Positions 9,963-20,924 of a stretch of 64,000 bases of DNA are shown here, piece after piece. How positions within the stretch are numbered: position 1 is the first letter of the stretch; the number at the start of each line of letters is the position of its first letter. The notes beneath the pieces were generated by a model, which saw only the letters and a list, made by a program, of their open reading frames with translations, made no database searches and was not told the origin of the DNA. Both the position numbers and the translations under genes were made by a program. The DNA is taken from NCBI GenBank assembly GCA_947095585.1, contig OX352763.1, forward strand, positions 23,547,462 to 23,611,461. The letters are read 5' to 3'. The stretch is from Nephrocerus scutellatus (lineage: Eukaryota > Arthropoda > Insecta > Diptera > Pipunculidae).

Positions 9963-10845
9963 TCTAAAAAAAAAACGTATTGTCCCCCCACTACTATTGA
10001 AAGTTGGATCACAAGGTCGGGGGCTTCCATACAAATTTTAACACATAACAGTTTTTGTAAAAATATTAATTTTTTCCAAATAAACCCGGTTGTTTTTATG
10101 GTCGCCTTTTAATAGTAAACCTTAAAACATGATTTTCATATACCATCTACACTAAAGTAATCATTAATGAAATGGAACACAGATATTATCGAAAGTATCA
10201 AGTACAAATAATACGATATCTGTTATACGTATATTACGAGTATATTATCTGTGATTTAGGATGTTGTGAATGAATGCGATCACACTATTGAACGAAGCTA
10301 TTGAGAAATTTATTTGAAAGAAATTCAATAATAGGGGTCGCGTTGAGCTTTCAAATGAAAGTAAGGAGCATTTTTTTATATTCGAAAACTGGATATAGTG
10401 TCGCCGGGAATTGGGAATAGAATCCCAAAACGACGGCTACTATATGAATTAATTTTCTTGCCAGATATGTATCTTGTGGCATGGGCACTATCATCAGAAG
10501 TACTCTCGTACAACGCATCGTGACGCCAGTAATTTATAATCACTCCACGCTAATTAGTTCAGCGGCCACAGGCTGATGTCGCGCTGGGGGCGTTCAGTTG
10601 CGTTTGTTGTTTTTTGTTTTGCAAGTTCCGCTTTTTTTTGTGCCAGTGATGAGAATGACGACGAGATCCATACCGAGACATGCCGGCCCGGCCGGTAACC
10701 TAACCGGCTACAGCGCATCGCCTACTAAAGAAAGGAGAATGCGAATGCTGAATAATGATGATGACTGGCCGTTGCCCCTTTGCAGTTTTACCAAAGGAAA
10801 GCAACACGTTCATGAATTGTGCTGTTGGAGATGTGCTTTGTGTAG
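9963..10845. other. no gene recognised
   Basis: AT-rich up to 10.5 kb, then a GC-richer patch at 10540-10740. A frame from an ATG at 10650 (MRMTTRSIPRHAGPAGNLTG at its start, 70 codons) ends in the ATGTG repeat and matches nothing I know. The patch could be promoter-like host DNA; nothing proves it. Confidence 0.3.
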
Positions 10846-10875
10846 TGATGATGTGATGTGATGTGATGTGATGTG
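10846..10875. repeat. (ATGTG)n pentanucleotide repeat
   Basis: Five to six perfect ATGTG units followed by degraded TGTG-rich sequence to about 10915. Confidence 0.85.
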
Positions 10876-11633
10876 CCTGTGCTGTGTGACATGTGATGGA
10901 TATGCTGTGATGCAGTGATGTTGCGTTAGTTCTTTGTTCCGTTGTGCCATGCGATGCTAAAATACTTCGCTGTCAATTCGTTAGCGCAATCTTCAAATTT
11001 AATAAGCGACCGTTAAAATGCAGAATTCGAACGAGAGCCGAAAAAAAAAACTTTTAAAGCTTCCCTGGAAAGTGTTCAACGGACGTATATATATTATACG
11101 TTCAATAATATAACTTTTTATTTTTATGTGGATACGTGGGTTGGCAAAAATAAAGGCGCGAAAGTTCGTTTCTGATGCGACAAAAACTCTATGCAAAGCA
11201 GACATTTAAAGTTGCATAGGTGACATAGACATTTCTGCATTTATCTGCTGGTCGAAGAGGAGGAATTTTTCAAAATAAAGGAACATCCATAAAAAAATTT
11301 ATTTGGTGACTTATTTTAGGTGTAGTCTTAGAAGGCTGGCAAACGTTTGGTAGAGAGCTACATGGTTCTTAATCCATTGATAATAACGAGTAGGTAATGA
11401 GGATGCCTACATTTTCTAAAAAAGGAACAAACGTAAGTTTTACTGTGTACACGAAAAAAGTGTAAGTTCTCCATCCAGAAATTTTATTTTACATAAAACT
11501 AATTTTTAAACGCTTTTATATTAACTTGCTTGTATCTGTCTTTCTGTTTTTCGGTTTAAATGTCATTCTGTCGGGCTCTTTTGACGTGATAACGTCTCAC
11601 TACAAGGGGCTGCATGATCAAAAAGTAAAATGT
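10876..11633. other. no gene recognised
   Basis: AT-rich unique-looking sequence. Short frames only, none with a recognisable motif. Confidence 0.4.
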
Positions 11634-11956
11634 TCAAGTGAGACACTGTTATGACACACTGTTAAGTGACTGTCATGACACATTGTTAAGTGGAACACTG
11701 TTGTGCCACTCTGTTAAGTGGGACATTGTTGTGACACACTGTTAAGTGAGAAACTGTTATGACATACTGTTAACTGAAAGACTGTTATGATACACTGTTA
11801 AGTGAGACACTGTTATGACACACTGTTATGTCAAACACTGTTATGACACAATGTTAAGTGAGACACTGTTATGACACACTGTTAAGTGAGACACTATTAA
11901 GTAAGACACTGTTATGACACACTATTAAGTGAGACACTGTTGAGTGAGACACTGTA
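11634..11956 (+). repeat. 28-bp tandem array (GTTAAGTGAGACACT + GTTATGACACACT)
   Basis: About eleven imperfect units made of two related halves, 15 and 13 bases, both ending in ACACT/GACACT. Some units have lost one half, for example gtgagacactattaagtaagacact near 11890. The array passes directly into satellite B at about 11957. Confidence 0.85.
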
Positions 11957-12220
11957 TAATGTCCCTATTTTGAGAACAAAGCCATTTCTCAAGCGATTCG
12001 TATGAAATTCGGAATGTAGGACTAGGATGCGACTATAAGACTTCTTCCTATGGAAATTCTGGAATATAATCATCTGGAATTTCTAGAACAAAGCAATTTC
12101 TCAAGCGATTCGCATGAAATTCGGAATGTAGCACTAAGATGCGACTATAAGACTGCATCCAATGGAAATTCTGGGATATGGTCATTAGGATCTGGAATTT
12201 TGGAAATTATATCATTTTGA
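11957..12220 (+). repeat. satellite B, about two units
   Basis: TTTCTCAAGCGATTCG occurs at 11985 and again at 12097 (spacing 112), each followed by ATGAAATTCGGAATGTAG and GATGCGACTATAAGACT. It is the reverse complement of the array at 4.1-4.44 kb. Confidence 0.8.
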
Positions 12221-12400
12221 AATGTCCGTTTGTGTATCCGTTCCACAGGCAAGAAGATCTTTGTTTTTTTTTTCTTTCGTCCCGGGCAGACGTTGTCACG
12301 CTCAAAGCCTACGGCCGTATTTCCGACACAGCCTACCTTGCTCTTTTTTATTCTAATGCTCGCTCACCTAACAGTTGACAATCTCGTACGCGTTTTTGTG
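12221..12400. other. spacer between satellite B and minisatellite C
   Basis: About 180 bases of unique-looking sequence with a pyrimidine-rich run at 12260-12280. No motif recognised. Confidence 0.4.
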
Positions 12401-13212
12401 GACTTTTACAGGGCGGCTCTAGAGGGGTGTCTTGAGGGATCCTAACTTGTCCTGAACGGGGTGTTGAGGGGGTCTTGAGGTGATCTTTGGTTTTTTTTAA
12501 GAGGGTATTAAGTGGGATCTTAAAGGGAATTTAGGCCGGTCTTCATGGCGTGTAGGGATGATATTAATGGGGTCTTGAGGGGTCTTTGAGTTGGTCTTGA
12601 GGGGTGTTTGAGGGTGTTTTGAGGGAGTTTTGAGAGGGTCTTTAGTTGAGTATTGAGGAGGTTTTAAGGGGGTCTTGAGGGAAATTTTGAGGCGGTCTTC
12701 ATGGCGTGTAGGGATGATATTAATGGGGTCTTGAGGGGTCTTTGAGTTGGTCTTGACGGTTTGAGGGTGTTTTGAGGGAGTTTTGAGAGGGTCTTTAGTT
12801 GAGTCTTGAGGAGGTTGAAAGGGAGTCTTGGGGGCAATTTTGATGCGGTCTTGGGGGTGTTGGGTTGGCCTTGAGATAGTCCAAAGACTATTTGGAGGTT
12901 GTTTAAAGAGGGTCTTGAGTGGGGTTTTTATGTGTTCTTGAGGGGTTCTTAAAAAATTTTTGAGCGGTTTCAAAGAGGATCTTTTGTAGGTCCTTTGGTG
13001 GGTCTAGATGGTTCTGAGGTGGTCTTCAGGGAGGTTATGCGAGGGTTTTAAGAAAGGCCTTACTTGAGTCTTGGTAAGGGTCTTAAATTGGTCTTGATGT
13101 CGTCTTAAGGGGGTTCTGATGGGTATCTTAAGGAAGTCTAGATTAGGTCTCGAGGGGCGTGTCAAGAGACGTCTTGATGGTGTCTTTTGGGATGTTCTTT
13201 ACGGGTTTTTTG
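12401..13212 (-). repeat. minisatellite C (GGTCTTGAGG units)
   Basis: About 800 bases of GGTCTTGAGG/GGTCTTTGAG units, a shorter-core relative of the CTTTTG minisatellite. Inside it is a 157-bp direct duplication: CTTCATGGCGTGTAGGGATG begins at 12541 and again at 12698. The complementary strand has a stop-free frame of 158 codons (12973-12497), rich in Lys, Pro, Thr and Ser; I treat it as a repeat by-product, not a gene. Confidence 0.8.
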
Positions 13213-13910
13213 GAGGTCTCCATATTCTTATCCCATCTCCATATTATTGAAATTATATATTATATTTTTTTTAAAACTAAAAAGTATAAAACCTATAATA
13301 TTTAATTTTTTTTTTAATAAAAATGCTTTTAATTATGTATAACTAGCCCCCTAAAAGGTAGAAAATAAAATAGGTAGTGGGTCCAGGCAACTAGAATTGT
13401 TGAAAGGAACATTTCTGCAATGTAATCATACTAATAATAATAATATTCGGCGCGACAGACCATTGCCTAGCTTCTCACGACATACCATAAAAAAATAATA
13501 AAGCGGCATCAGATCACGCCATACTATAATGATTGTGTTCTGTGTGCGCTGTTTACCATTGGCGTTGTTTAGTGGTTGGGTTGTAGTGCTTCGGATGTGA
13601 TTTTATTTTTCAGCATTTATAGTGAAATTTCGTATACTTCTGGTTATAAGAGTTTACATGAAAATTTTAAAATTTTATGGGTTGTTTTTCTCTCCTCTTA
13701 CTAACCCAAGAATAAAAATGTTTAAATGTAGAAAAAATAATTGATTATGAAAAATTCCTGTCTCCTATCAAATACCAGAAATAAATCTCTAGATTTTGGA
13801 ATCAGAAAAGAAAAGAAGAAAACAACCAAATTGACTTTCACAATTACTTTAGTATGCAAATAAGATAATGAAAAAATAGCTAACCATTAATGACAAATTT
13901 TATTTCACAA
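13213..13910. other. no gene recognised
   Basis: Strongly AT-rich with T and A runs at 13260-13320 and a short AAT repeat at 13431. Nothing else seen. Confidence 0.4.
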
Positions 13911-14025
13911 TTAGCACCTCGACCTGGGTGACACTTGTGTCGATATCTCTTCGGCCTTCGAGTATAGCGGTAGCTTCTCCTTGAAAAAGATGATGTTACC
14001 ACTCGACCAAATTGCATAGACTTTG
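13911..14025 (-). CDS. candidate host terminal exon, 38 codons, unknown product
   Basis: A minus-strand segment with GC-rich third positions stands out from AT-rich flanks. It reads KVYAIWSSGNIIFFKEKLP, then LYSKAEEISTQVSPRSRC and a TAA stop at 13913-13911. Just upstream on the minus strand are a run of eleven T and then CACAG at about 14030-14026, a good 3' splice site. An AATAAA lies within 15 bases after the stop. I do not recognise the protein and see no matching 5' exon. The same DNA also holds an A-box-like TGGTCGAGTGG without a good B box, so a degenerate repeat is an alternative. Confidence 0.28.
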
Positions 14026-14854
14026 CTGTGATTTGGCAAAAAAAAAAACCGCAACAACATGGCGCTATGTGAGTGAAGTCGCTAAATGCTCAACAACTCG
14101 TATACACCAATGTCACGTCACACGCTTCACACGATCTACAGGCAAACCTTGATGACAACAAATTGGTGCAATAAAGTAATTGATCGTTCCAACGATTTGT
14201 TTAAAATAATTTCCAATATTATTGCTTATCTAATTTGTTGTTGTTATTTTACATGTAACTACGCGCGAAAAGCAATAAATATAAAACAATAAACTAATTG
14301 TACGAGAATAGTGTATAGAGCAGTAAACATTGTGTGGCATAAACAATAATAAACTATACAAGATGGAGTAATAAATAAATAAATAAATTAGCAACAATTC
14401 GTAGTGCTCAGCTTTAACATTGTAATGCGAAAAAGAAAATGTAAAATCGTCATTAGCAACAAATAATAATAATTAGTAACGAAAGGAAAGTTATTGATAA
14501 GAAAGGCTACGTGTAGGCGCACTGTAGAAGCAGGCCGTCTTACATATGCATACACGCATGTATGTGTTTGTGCACAAAATATTAATAATTACTGTAATTC
14601 GCTATAGAAAGATAACGGCACGACATATACACATAATGTACACTGAGAGAAAAATCGTTGCTTGTTTGTTTTCAGCTGGCGGTGAATCGTAAGAATTTCC
14701 TTAACCACCTTCCACACTTCCTAGAGAGCTGAAATTTTGTTAGTTTTAGTGTCCAAAATAGCATTTTTATATTCCGCTTGTGACGTCTGTCGCGTTTTGC
14801 ATGTGGCACGTGTGATGGTTGGAAATGACACAATTTTCTTGTTTTTGTAGGTCC
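14026..14854. other. no gene recognised; AATA microsatellite
   Basis: AT-rich, with (AATA)n at about 14371-14391. No domain seen. The last 200 bases could include degraded mariner sequence belonging to the next feature. Confidence 0.4.
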
Positions 14855-15108
14855 TTGTGTGACGCGTGACCCACTCATCCTACTTGCCCGATCTGACTCC
14901 TGTCATTTCGTTCTATTCCCCAACATAAAAACATGGCGTGGAGGAAAACAATTCAGCCCAAATGAGGATGTTATCGCCGAGACAGACAAAACGAGTATTT
15001 TGAAGCGTTTGAGAAATCGTATCTTGTGATGGGGTTAAAAAAAATAATGACAGCAACTTTGGAGAACGTGCATCGTTACTTAAAAGGAGATTACGTTAAA
15101 AAATAGAA
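14855..15108 (+). mobile_element. mariner transposase C-terminal fragment
   Basis: Pieces in shifted frames read SSYLPDLTP (the PPYSPDLAPCDF motif holding the third catalytic D), CHFVLFPNIKTWRGGKQFS, EDVIAETDKTSILKRLRNRI and finally ENVHRYLKGDYVKK with a stop at about 15106. The GDYVxK end is characteristic of mariner transposases of the Mos1/Hsmar type, a different subgroup from the element at 7-8.7 kb. At least two frameshifts; the N-terminal two thirds are absent. Confidence 0.65.
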
Positions 15109-15455
15109 ATAAAAATGCGAAAAACTTGTGTCTTCATTCCTAAACGCCTCTCGTATGTCCATAATTCATATCTCCAGCATTCTTCTCTCAACTATTCTTG
15201 TCTATTATTTTTTATTGCATTTGCTGGAGTCGATTTTATTTATTGACATTCTATTTTTCGTAAGGGGTTTTTCAATTGCAACGCCCCACTTTTCCAATAG
15301 CGATTCTCGAATATGCATGAAGTTAGCTGCGGTTTGTTTGACATTTTACTCGTTTATTTTTTTCAGTTATGCATGGAATCACACGAGGGCTTGAAAATTA
15401 CTCGATTTTTTTTTATATCAAATTTCGCGTTCGTTTTCGACAACTTTACATGCGC
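15109..15455. other. no gene recognised
   Basis: AT-rich sequence between two mariner fragments. A hydrophobic 88-codon frame (15128-15394) is typical of T-rich DNA and not convincing. Confidence 0.35.
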
Positions 15456-15905
15456 CAATTCTCATTCTCAGCGATGAGGCAGCCCATTTCTGGTCACATG
15501 TTTGTTAATAAGAAAAACTGTTTCATTTGCGCAATTCAGCAACCGGAAGCCAGTAATAGAATGCCTTTATACCAACAAAAATTTTCTGTTTGGTCCGGGT
15601 TTCATGTTGATGGAGTCATTGAAGCTTTCTTCATCGATGATGCTCTGGAAAAGCAATCACATTCGGTGGAAATCGCTACTGTTGACCGACTATTTTTGCG
15701 AAGAATTGGAAGACGTTGACTTGGAGCTGACTATTTTTGCGATGAATTGGAAGACGTTGACTTGGAGCACAAATGTTTTCAACACTTGCCACACAGCTGG
15801 CCAAACAATCGAGTTATTGATCTAGAACTTTTCCGCCTCGTTCGTGTGATTTGATGCCTCTTTGGAGCTTTTACAAGTACATACACTGTCCCCGAGGAGG
15901 CCGTT
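15456..15905 (+). mobile_element. mariner-like transposase, catalytic-domain fragment
   Basis: Frames give DEAAHFW (first catalytic D), FICAIQQPEASNRMPLYQQK, VWSGFHVDGVIEAFFIDD, then TDYFCEELEDVDLEL, FNTCHTAGQTIELL (second D region, with the FQQDGA part lost) and PPRSCDLMPLWSFYKY (third D region). A 41-bp direct duplication beginning at 15688 and 15729 (GACTATTTTTGCG...GACTTGGAG) breaks the frame between the first and second catalytic regions. The copy is dead. It belongs to the same general group as the mariners at 1 and 59 kb. Confidence 0.7.
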
Positions 15906-15989
15906 CTATCTTACTTTATCAATACTTAAACACTTCGGTAGATAGATTGATTGGAATGCTGGTGTTTAGAATGTCTAAATGGCACCTAT

Positions 15990-16275
15990 CTTCGTATTTA
16001 GTAACCCGGTCACACACAGGTCTTTGTGGTAGCCTTTGATAGCTTGCTACCCTAGTAGCAGACGATGTGGTTTTCGAAGTTCCGGATGGAAGTGATCGCC
16101 CAGGCACACATACCAAACGAACTAAAGCCATTGATGCCAGATCTCACCAAGATCGCGTTGGTACTACGGGAAGTTGGTGGTGTCCACAGATGAGGCTGAC
16201 TAGAGTTGTTAGCCGAGTCTGTGCCAACTTTTTGGTTGTGCACCCAGTTCGTTCTGGGCACAATCAATCATAGTG
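15990..16275 (-). repeat. repeat A, second copy
   Basis: Related to 7766-8103. On the minus strand it keeps VPRTNWVHNQ, SRSTNAILVRSGI and FSSFGMC in the same order as the first copy. Like that copy it sits next to a mariner fragment, but the two mariners have opposite orientation while the repeats have the same one. Family unknown. Confidence 0.5.
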
Positions 16276-18045
16276 GCGGTTGGTTTACTACCCAAACGCG
16301 GGTAGTGTGTTAATGTTGGTCCACCAATGTATTTTAATATATGTTGGTGTAGTCAGTGCTAGTATAAGCTCCAATTAGAGTTGCGTATCACACAACCGGT
16401 TGCCGTCTTTCCTTAAATCGGCAAGGGTGTAAGATGGCTCTGGATCAATGAGTAAATAGTGGCACATCTTTTATGGGTGGACGTTAATTGTCGGACTACA
16501 ATTCGCGTCCAAAGAGGACTGTAGGGTGAAATCTTCCTGACAAGTACCCACGAATATCCAAAAGACAGTTTCTGTCACTTTAGACGACCGCAAGAGCACA
16601 TCGAATTCAAAATTGCCGGTGTATCGCTTAAGTGGAAATAAAATAGATTCGGCGTATTTCGAATGACAGCCACTTTACCGCTGACAAGAGATGCTGTACG
16701 AACAGATTCAGTTGGTAATATTCTCAAAAGAAAATTAAAAATTGTATTAGCAGGTTTTGGCTGTGACGTACGTAAAAAAAATTTAATGACAAAGTAATTT
16801 TCGTATATTTTTTGGAGTGTACGAATATGTAACTACACTAAACACTCAACTTTACGTCCGCAAACGCTAACTTCTCGTAAATACCTGTGCAATATTGCAA
16901 TTATGTTTTAAAATTTGACCCACTTTTTTGGCATAAAGAAAGATAGTTACGTTCTATGTTAATAGCTGTTGTTCCAAATGGATGTGTATGTAATATGTAC
17001 AATAAAGGGGCTACCAACGTACATCGTAGCTACAAAACTGAAAACGAGACGCTTCGACCATAAGCATGTACTGGTACATATGTACGTATGTAAGTTATTC
17101 TCGCGAATTTTTAATTATTTTAATGATAATGACGACGGGGCGTAACAGCATTATAGTAAATGGGAACTCTAATAGAAAAATCACACACTCCCACAGACAC
17201 AGTATTTTAGAAAAGTTTAGCTTTAAATTTTTCGCATGGGGACATTGGCCGACACTTTACCACAGCAACTGATAATCGTGGGAAGAATCTTGGAATGTGA
17301 ACGTTTATCGCGGCACTTTTGCCCCAAGAAGTCGACCACGACGACACGAACGACGACGTTTGGTGATAAGAGCTGAGTTTTGCGCTACACCACCACATGG
17401 CATCACATTTCGATTTTTTTTGTCACTTTCTGTTTCTCACTCCGATGGGAATTGATGGTTGTGAGTTTACAGAACTTTGTTTGTTTGGTGCAGAGATTTT
17501 TATTTGGTAGAATTATTATCATCGTATCAGTTGGGAATATTCGTTGACTCTTTTTTCCCCCTGTTGCACCCTTAACCGGGGAATGTTACACGAGGTCCAC
17601 TGTATGCACTTTGGTCGTTGCTATTATGATTATTCGTATAAACTCAAGATGAGGCTTCTTGTAAATTCAATTAATTTCTTTTTGGTTTTGGTTTACAGTT
17701 AATTTTAAGGGAATTTAATAATTTTTGATTAATTCTACTAATAGATTGACACTTTTTTAAAATGACATACGCGTAATACTGTTTGGCATTGCGTCATTCG
17801 TGTAATGTGGCATAGACAGAGTAAAGGTGTTTTTTTTTAAATTTAAAACACCACTTAAATTGTAGAATAGCTATAGCCAGAAGTTGAAGGGAGTTTCATA
17901 AAACGAATGTTTTCCATTTTAAAAATATATGCAGGTTGTTACCCAATTTCTCAATAATCTACGCAACTGCTCGTATGATAACACCGAGAAACAACAGAGT
18001 ATGCCAAAAAATTTTGATTCCAACTTAAACAATCAGCTGTAAGGA
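16276..18045. other. no gene recognised
   Basis: About 1.8 kb, moderately to strongly AT-rich, with no transposon protein motif in any frame that I can see. Part of 16280-16700 has balanced composition and may continue the repeat A element. The 17170-17400 patch is GC-richer without a recognisable product. Confidence 0.35.
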
Positions 18046-18049
18046 CTTT

Positions 18050-18810
18050 CCGCACATTTTGCATTAGCTCTTTGCTTCTAGATTGTGTTTTGCCTCCACC
18101 TATTACGGATTCAATTCAGGAAATCACCGCATAAAAGCTGGCGTTCCTCAGGGCTCCGTCTAGTCTCCGACACTATTTCTTATTTATTCTTTCGCTGACA
18201 AAGGCACTTTCGGCTTCTTATTTAAGTTTGCGGAATGCCCTTCGTCTTCCCAAGCGGAACCTAAACGAAAACGTAAGCACACTAAATTCTGATCTGGACA
18301 ACAAAATAAAATGGAAAGAACATAACAGGGTAGAATGTAACACTTCCGAAATACAATGCCGTCTTCTGTCGCCGAAATGAAATACTTAGTAACATTCAGC
18401 CATTATCCATGAATGGCTCTTGCATCGAGGAAACCGAAGAACTTGATATTCTAGGTTTGTGTCTATGTCTAGGCTTCCCAACACGGTGCAAGAAACATCT
18501 CACTATCCTTTGATCTGACTACTATTTATAAGCCATTCATTCGCCCTAAACTTGAGTACAACTGCCTGGTGCGGAGCTCAAGAAAATTAGTCAGTCAGCA
18601 TTCTTCTGTGGTACCTCAAATAAGCGAATCTTTGGACGTATTGTTTAAGTTCAGTGATTATTTTGTTCAGTCGTACTATTCGAATGTGGAATGCTTTGCC
18701 AAACTCTGTGTTTCCCCACAACAACAATCCAAATGCATGCACATAAGTATTTTCTCCCTATCTCCTTAGTACCAGTGCCCCAGATAGTGCCTTGCATTAC
18801 AAATGCGTGT
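18050..18810 (+). mobile_element. J1 (Jockey-like) LINE: RT palm to C-terminus, heavily decayed
   Basis: Frames show IKAGVPQGSV (RT motif before the catalytic box), then SFADKGTFGFLFKFAE where the catalytic FADDS has become FADKG, ALASRKPKN (compare NGTCIEETEN elsewhere), ENLVSQHSSV and FAKLCVSPQQQSKCMHI, the positional equivalent of NALPxSVFPxxY...FKxxAH in better copies. Loss of the second catalytic Asp and many stops make it inactive. Plus orientation, 5'-truncated, 3' end lost near 18.8 kb. Confidence 0.65.
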
Positions 18811-19010
18811 ACCAACATCGTCGAATTAAACAGAAAGGTTTCTGATGGTATTGGCATATTACTATTTGGCCTTTGCCAAGCAACTTTTTCTGATGATGAT
18901 GATTTTGTTGAATTTCGGCCATAAACAATACCAAATGGAATGAGTCAACGACGACCCAGAATTGCTCAGAGTGGTGGCCGTGCTGATCATATGTGCTGAT
19001 GAAAATTAGG

Positions 19011-20140
19011 TGTAGATAGGTATGTAGGTAGGTAGGTAGGTAGAGTAGTGCTCCTCGCCGCCCTTTCTAGGGCCTCAAATAGCGCTTTGTTGCGCCCTTT
19101 TGCAGCCACAGTCCTCCGAAGACTTTATGACGTGATAGGTTACCGGATTGATTATGTCAAACCTGTAGCATTCATGTGTTCGAGATCAGATCGGTGATCC
19201 TGTATTCCAAAAGCCTCTTAGGTCGGCAAAGAAAGTTTTGCTCCATTTGCGAAGTCGGGAGCTCTCCAGGGCTGGGCATTTGCAGAGATAATGAATGAGA
19301 GTTTTTTTCTCATTACCATCCATGCTACTCCTGCAAAAGATCTTAGCAGTAGTCGAATTTGGCTGCGTGACCCACTGGTCAATAGCCTGTGATTATAGCC
19401 ACGATTCTTGAAATATCTTTCCATGATCTGGGGCTTAGCTAGGTAGATTTATTTTTATTGTAGGAAGGCCACGTCGCTTTCGGTTGGTCAAGTCATTCAA
19501 GTCATAGCTGTGCGTTGGTGGTGAGAATAGATTCTCTGACAGAGCTCAATCGACAGCAGATTTTCTCCGTGTAGTCTATGTCTAATGTGATGCCCTACTT
19601 CGCATTTGGTTTAGTAAAGCCAGTTCAGCTTGACACTGCCTGACAAGTTTCGAATTGTTGCTTGTCGCAATAATAACTTTGATTGTAGATTGAATGTGTA
19701 AACATTTGCGAACCATTCCAGGTGTTGCGGTACTGTGAGCTCTCCGACTGAAAGATACTAGCAGAGTCGGGTAGCTTGTAGGACCTTGAAAGATTAAGTT
19801 TTTCTGCGAAGACTCCAGCCCCGACTCCATTTCTCATTTTGTATCCGTTAGTCAATAGAGTTACGTCAAAAAGCCCCGATACTCCTCAACCTTTCAACTT
19901 TCTCTCAACGGCAAAACTATGACCGAAGTGCCGTTTAGGAGTGCAATAGTCAGTTGAAGATGGTATCGTATCCCTTGGTAAAAACTGTAGTATATTGCAG
20001 TGTCCGTATTGTTTAGTGACAAACCGCAGAGATTTTGTGAGACAGACCGCGCTGCACGTAGCAACGTATTTAATAAATAGACCGGAAGGTAATAAGTCTA
20101 GGATTGTGTTAAGAGCATCAATAGGACCACAGTGCTTCAG
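19011..20140 (-). mobile_element. L-CTAC LINE: RNase H domain, C-terminal zinc region and complete 3' tail
   Basis: On the minus strand, from about 20135: ILDLLPSGLFIKYVATCSAV, KQYGHCNILQFLP, then TNGYKMRNGVGAGVFAEKL and LNLSRSYKLPDSASIFQ. TNGYKxxNGVGAG corresponds to the TDGSKMESGVGAG strand of RNase H (first catalytic D changed to N). Downstream come ATWPSYNKNK, SRIVAIITGYxPVGHAAKF and the decayed CCHC region. The 3' end reads ...CCCTAGAAAGGGCGGCGAGG, then CTACTCTACC and (CTAC)n at 19043-19011. The GTAG microsatellite on the plus strand is therefore the element's 3' tail. Confidence 0.7.
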
Positions 20141-20184
20141 TTATAGCAGTTGCTGACCTTTGCATTCTATTTAGCTTGCTGGCA

Positions 20185-20890
20185 TTGTGCTTTTTGTTAA
20201 CTGCCGCAGTGCAACGTTTCAGTGGACCAGGAATGAAATCGGACACTCCTCTGTTCTGAATTCGTTAGGATTCCAATGGGCAACACAGAATACACCATTC
20301 CACAACTCGAATTCAAGAAAAACTTCCAGGTCACCATCCTCTCAAGATCATTCTGGAAAGAACGAGCTCACTTTGAAGATGAGCACATATATTTTTACAT
20401 GGATCGGTCAAAAACTGATGATGGGGTTGGTGGAGGTATTTTCTCTAGTCTCTCTTTCCGTCTTCCTAATCACTATAGTGTCTTACAGGCAGAGCTCATG
20501 ACGATCAAAGGAGCTTTATCTTGACTGAAGAGGAATATCATATCCGCTAAGGATATCCACATGTTCTCGGATAGCCAAGCTGCGTTGAAATCTCTGAAAT
20601 CAGTCTCTACGAGCTCTATTATAGCCCTAAACTGTTATCCTCTCTGAAGGAGATGGCGGAGCAGTTCAGTATTCACCTGTGTTGGGTGCCGGGGCATAAT
20701 GACATTCCGGGAAATTGTAAGGCTGATGACCTCGCCAAAAACAGAACTCACTGCACCTTCCTTAGGAATACCTATCGACACATGTAAACTCATGACAAAT
20801 TCTCTCGATCCTCGGTGGTATCACAATGGACCAAAACTGATTTAAGAGTGCCAGGTTTTCCACCGACAGCCCCCTTAACCTAACCTAATC
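20185..20890 (+). mobile_element. L-CCTAA LINE: RNase H domain and 3' tail
   Basis: Plus-strand frames: RNEIGHSSVLNSLGF, NTEYTIPQLEFKKNFQV, then YFYMDRSKTDDGVGGGIFS (RNase H; TDGSK expected, here MDRSK), YSVLQAELMTIKGALS with the conserved E, HMFSDSQAALKSL (third acidic residue) and IHLCWVPGHNDIPGNCKADD (C-terminal H and D). The 3' end is ggtatcacaatgga...ccgacagccccctTAACCTAACC, i.e. a short (CCTAA)n tail at 20875-20890. It abuts the minus-strand L-CTAC copy at about 20.16 kb but belongs to a different subfamily. Confidence 0.75.
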
Positions 20891-20924
20891 TCTATGCCGT
20901 TTGCATAAAGTAATCCGAAGAAAA

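Noticed and set aside
12497..12973. 158-codon minus-strand open frame with an internal repeat
   Set aside because: Same reason: it follows the GGTCTTGAGG minisatellite and its 157-bp duplication.
20135..20190. Head-to-head LINE pieces as a twin-priming inversion
   Set aside because: The two sides belong to different subfamilies with different 3' tails (CTAC and CCTAA), so one inverted insertion cannot explain them.
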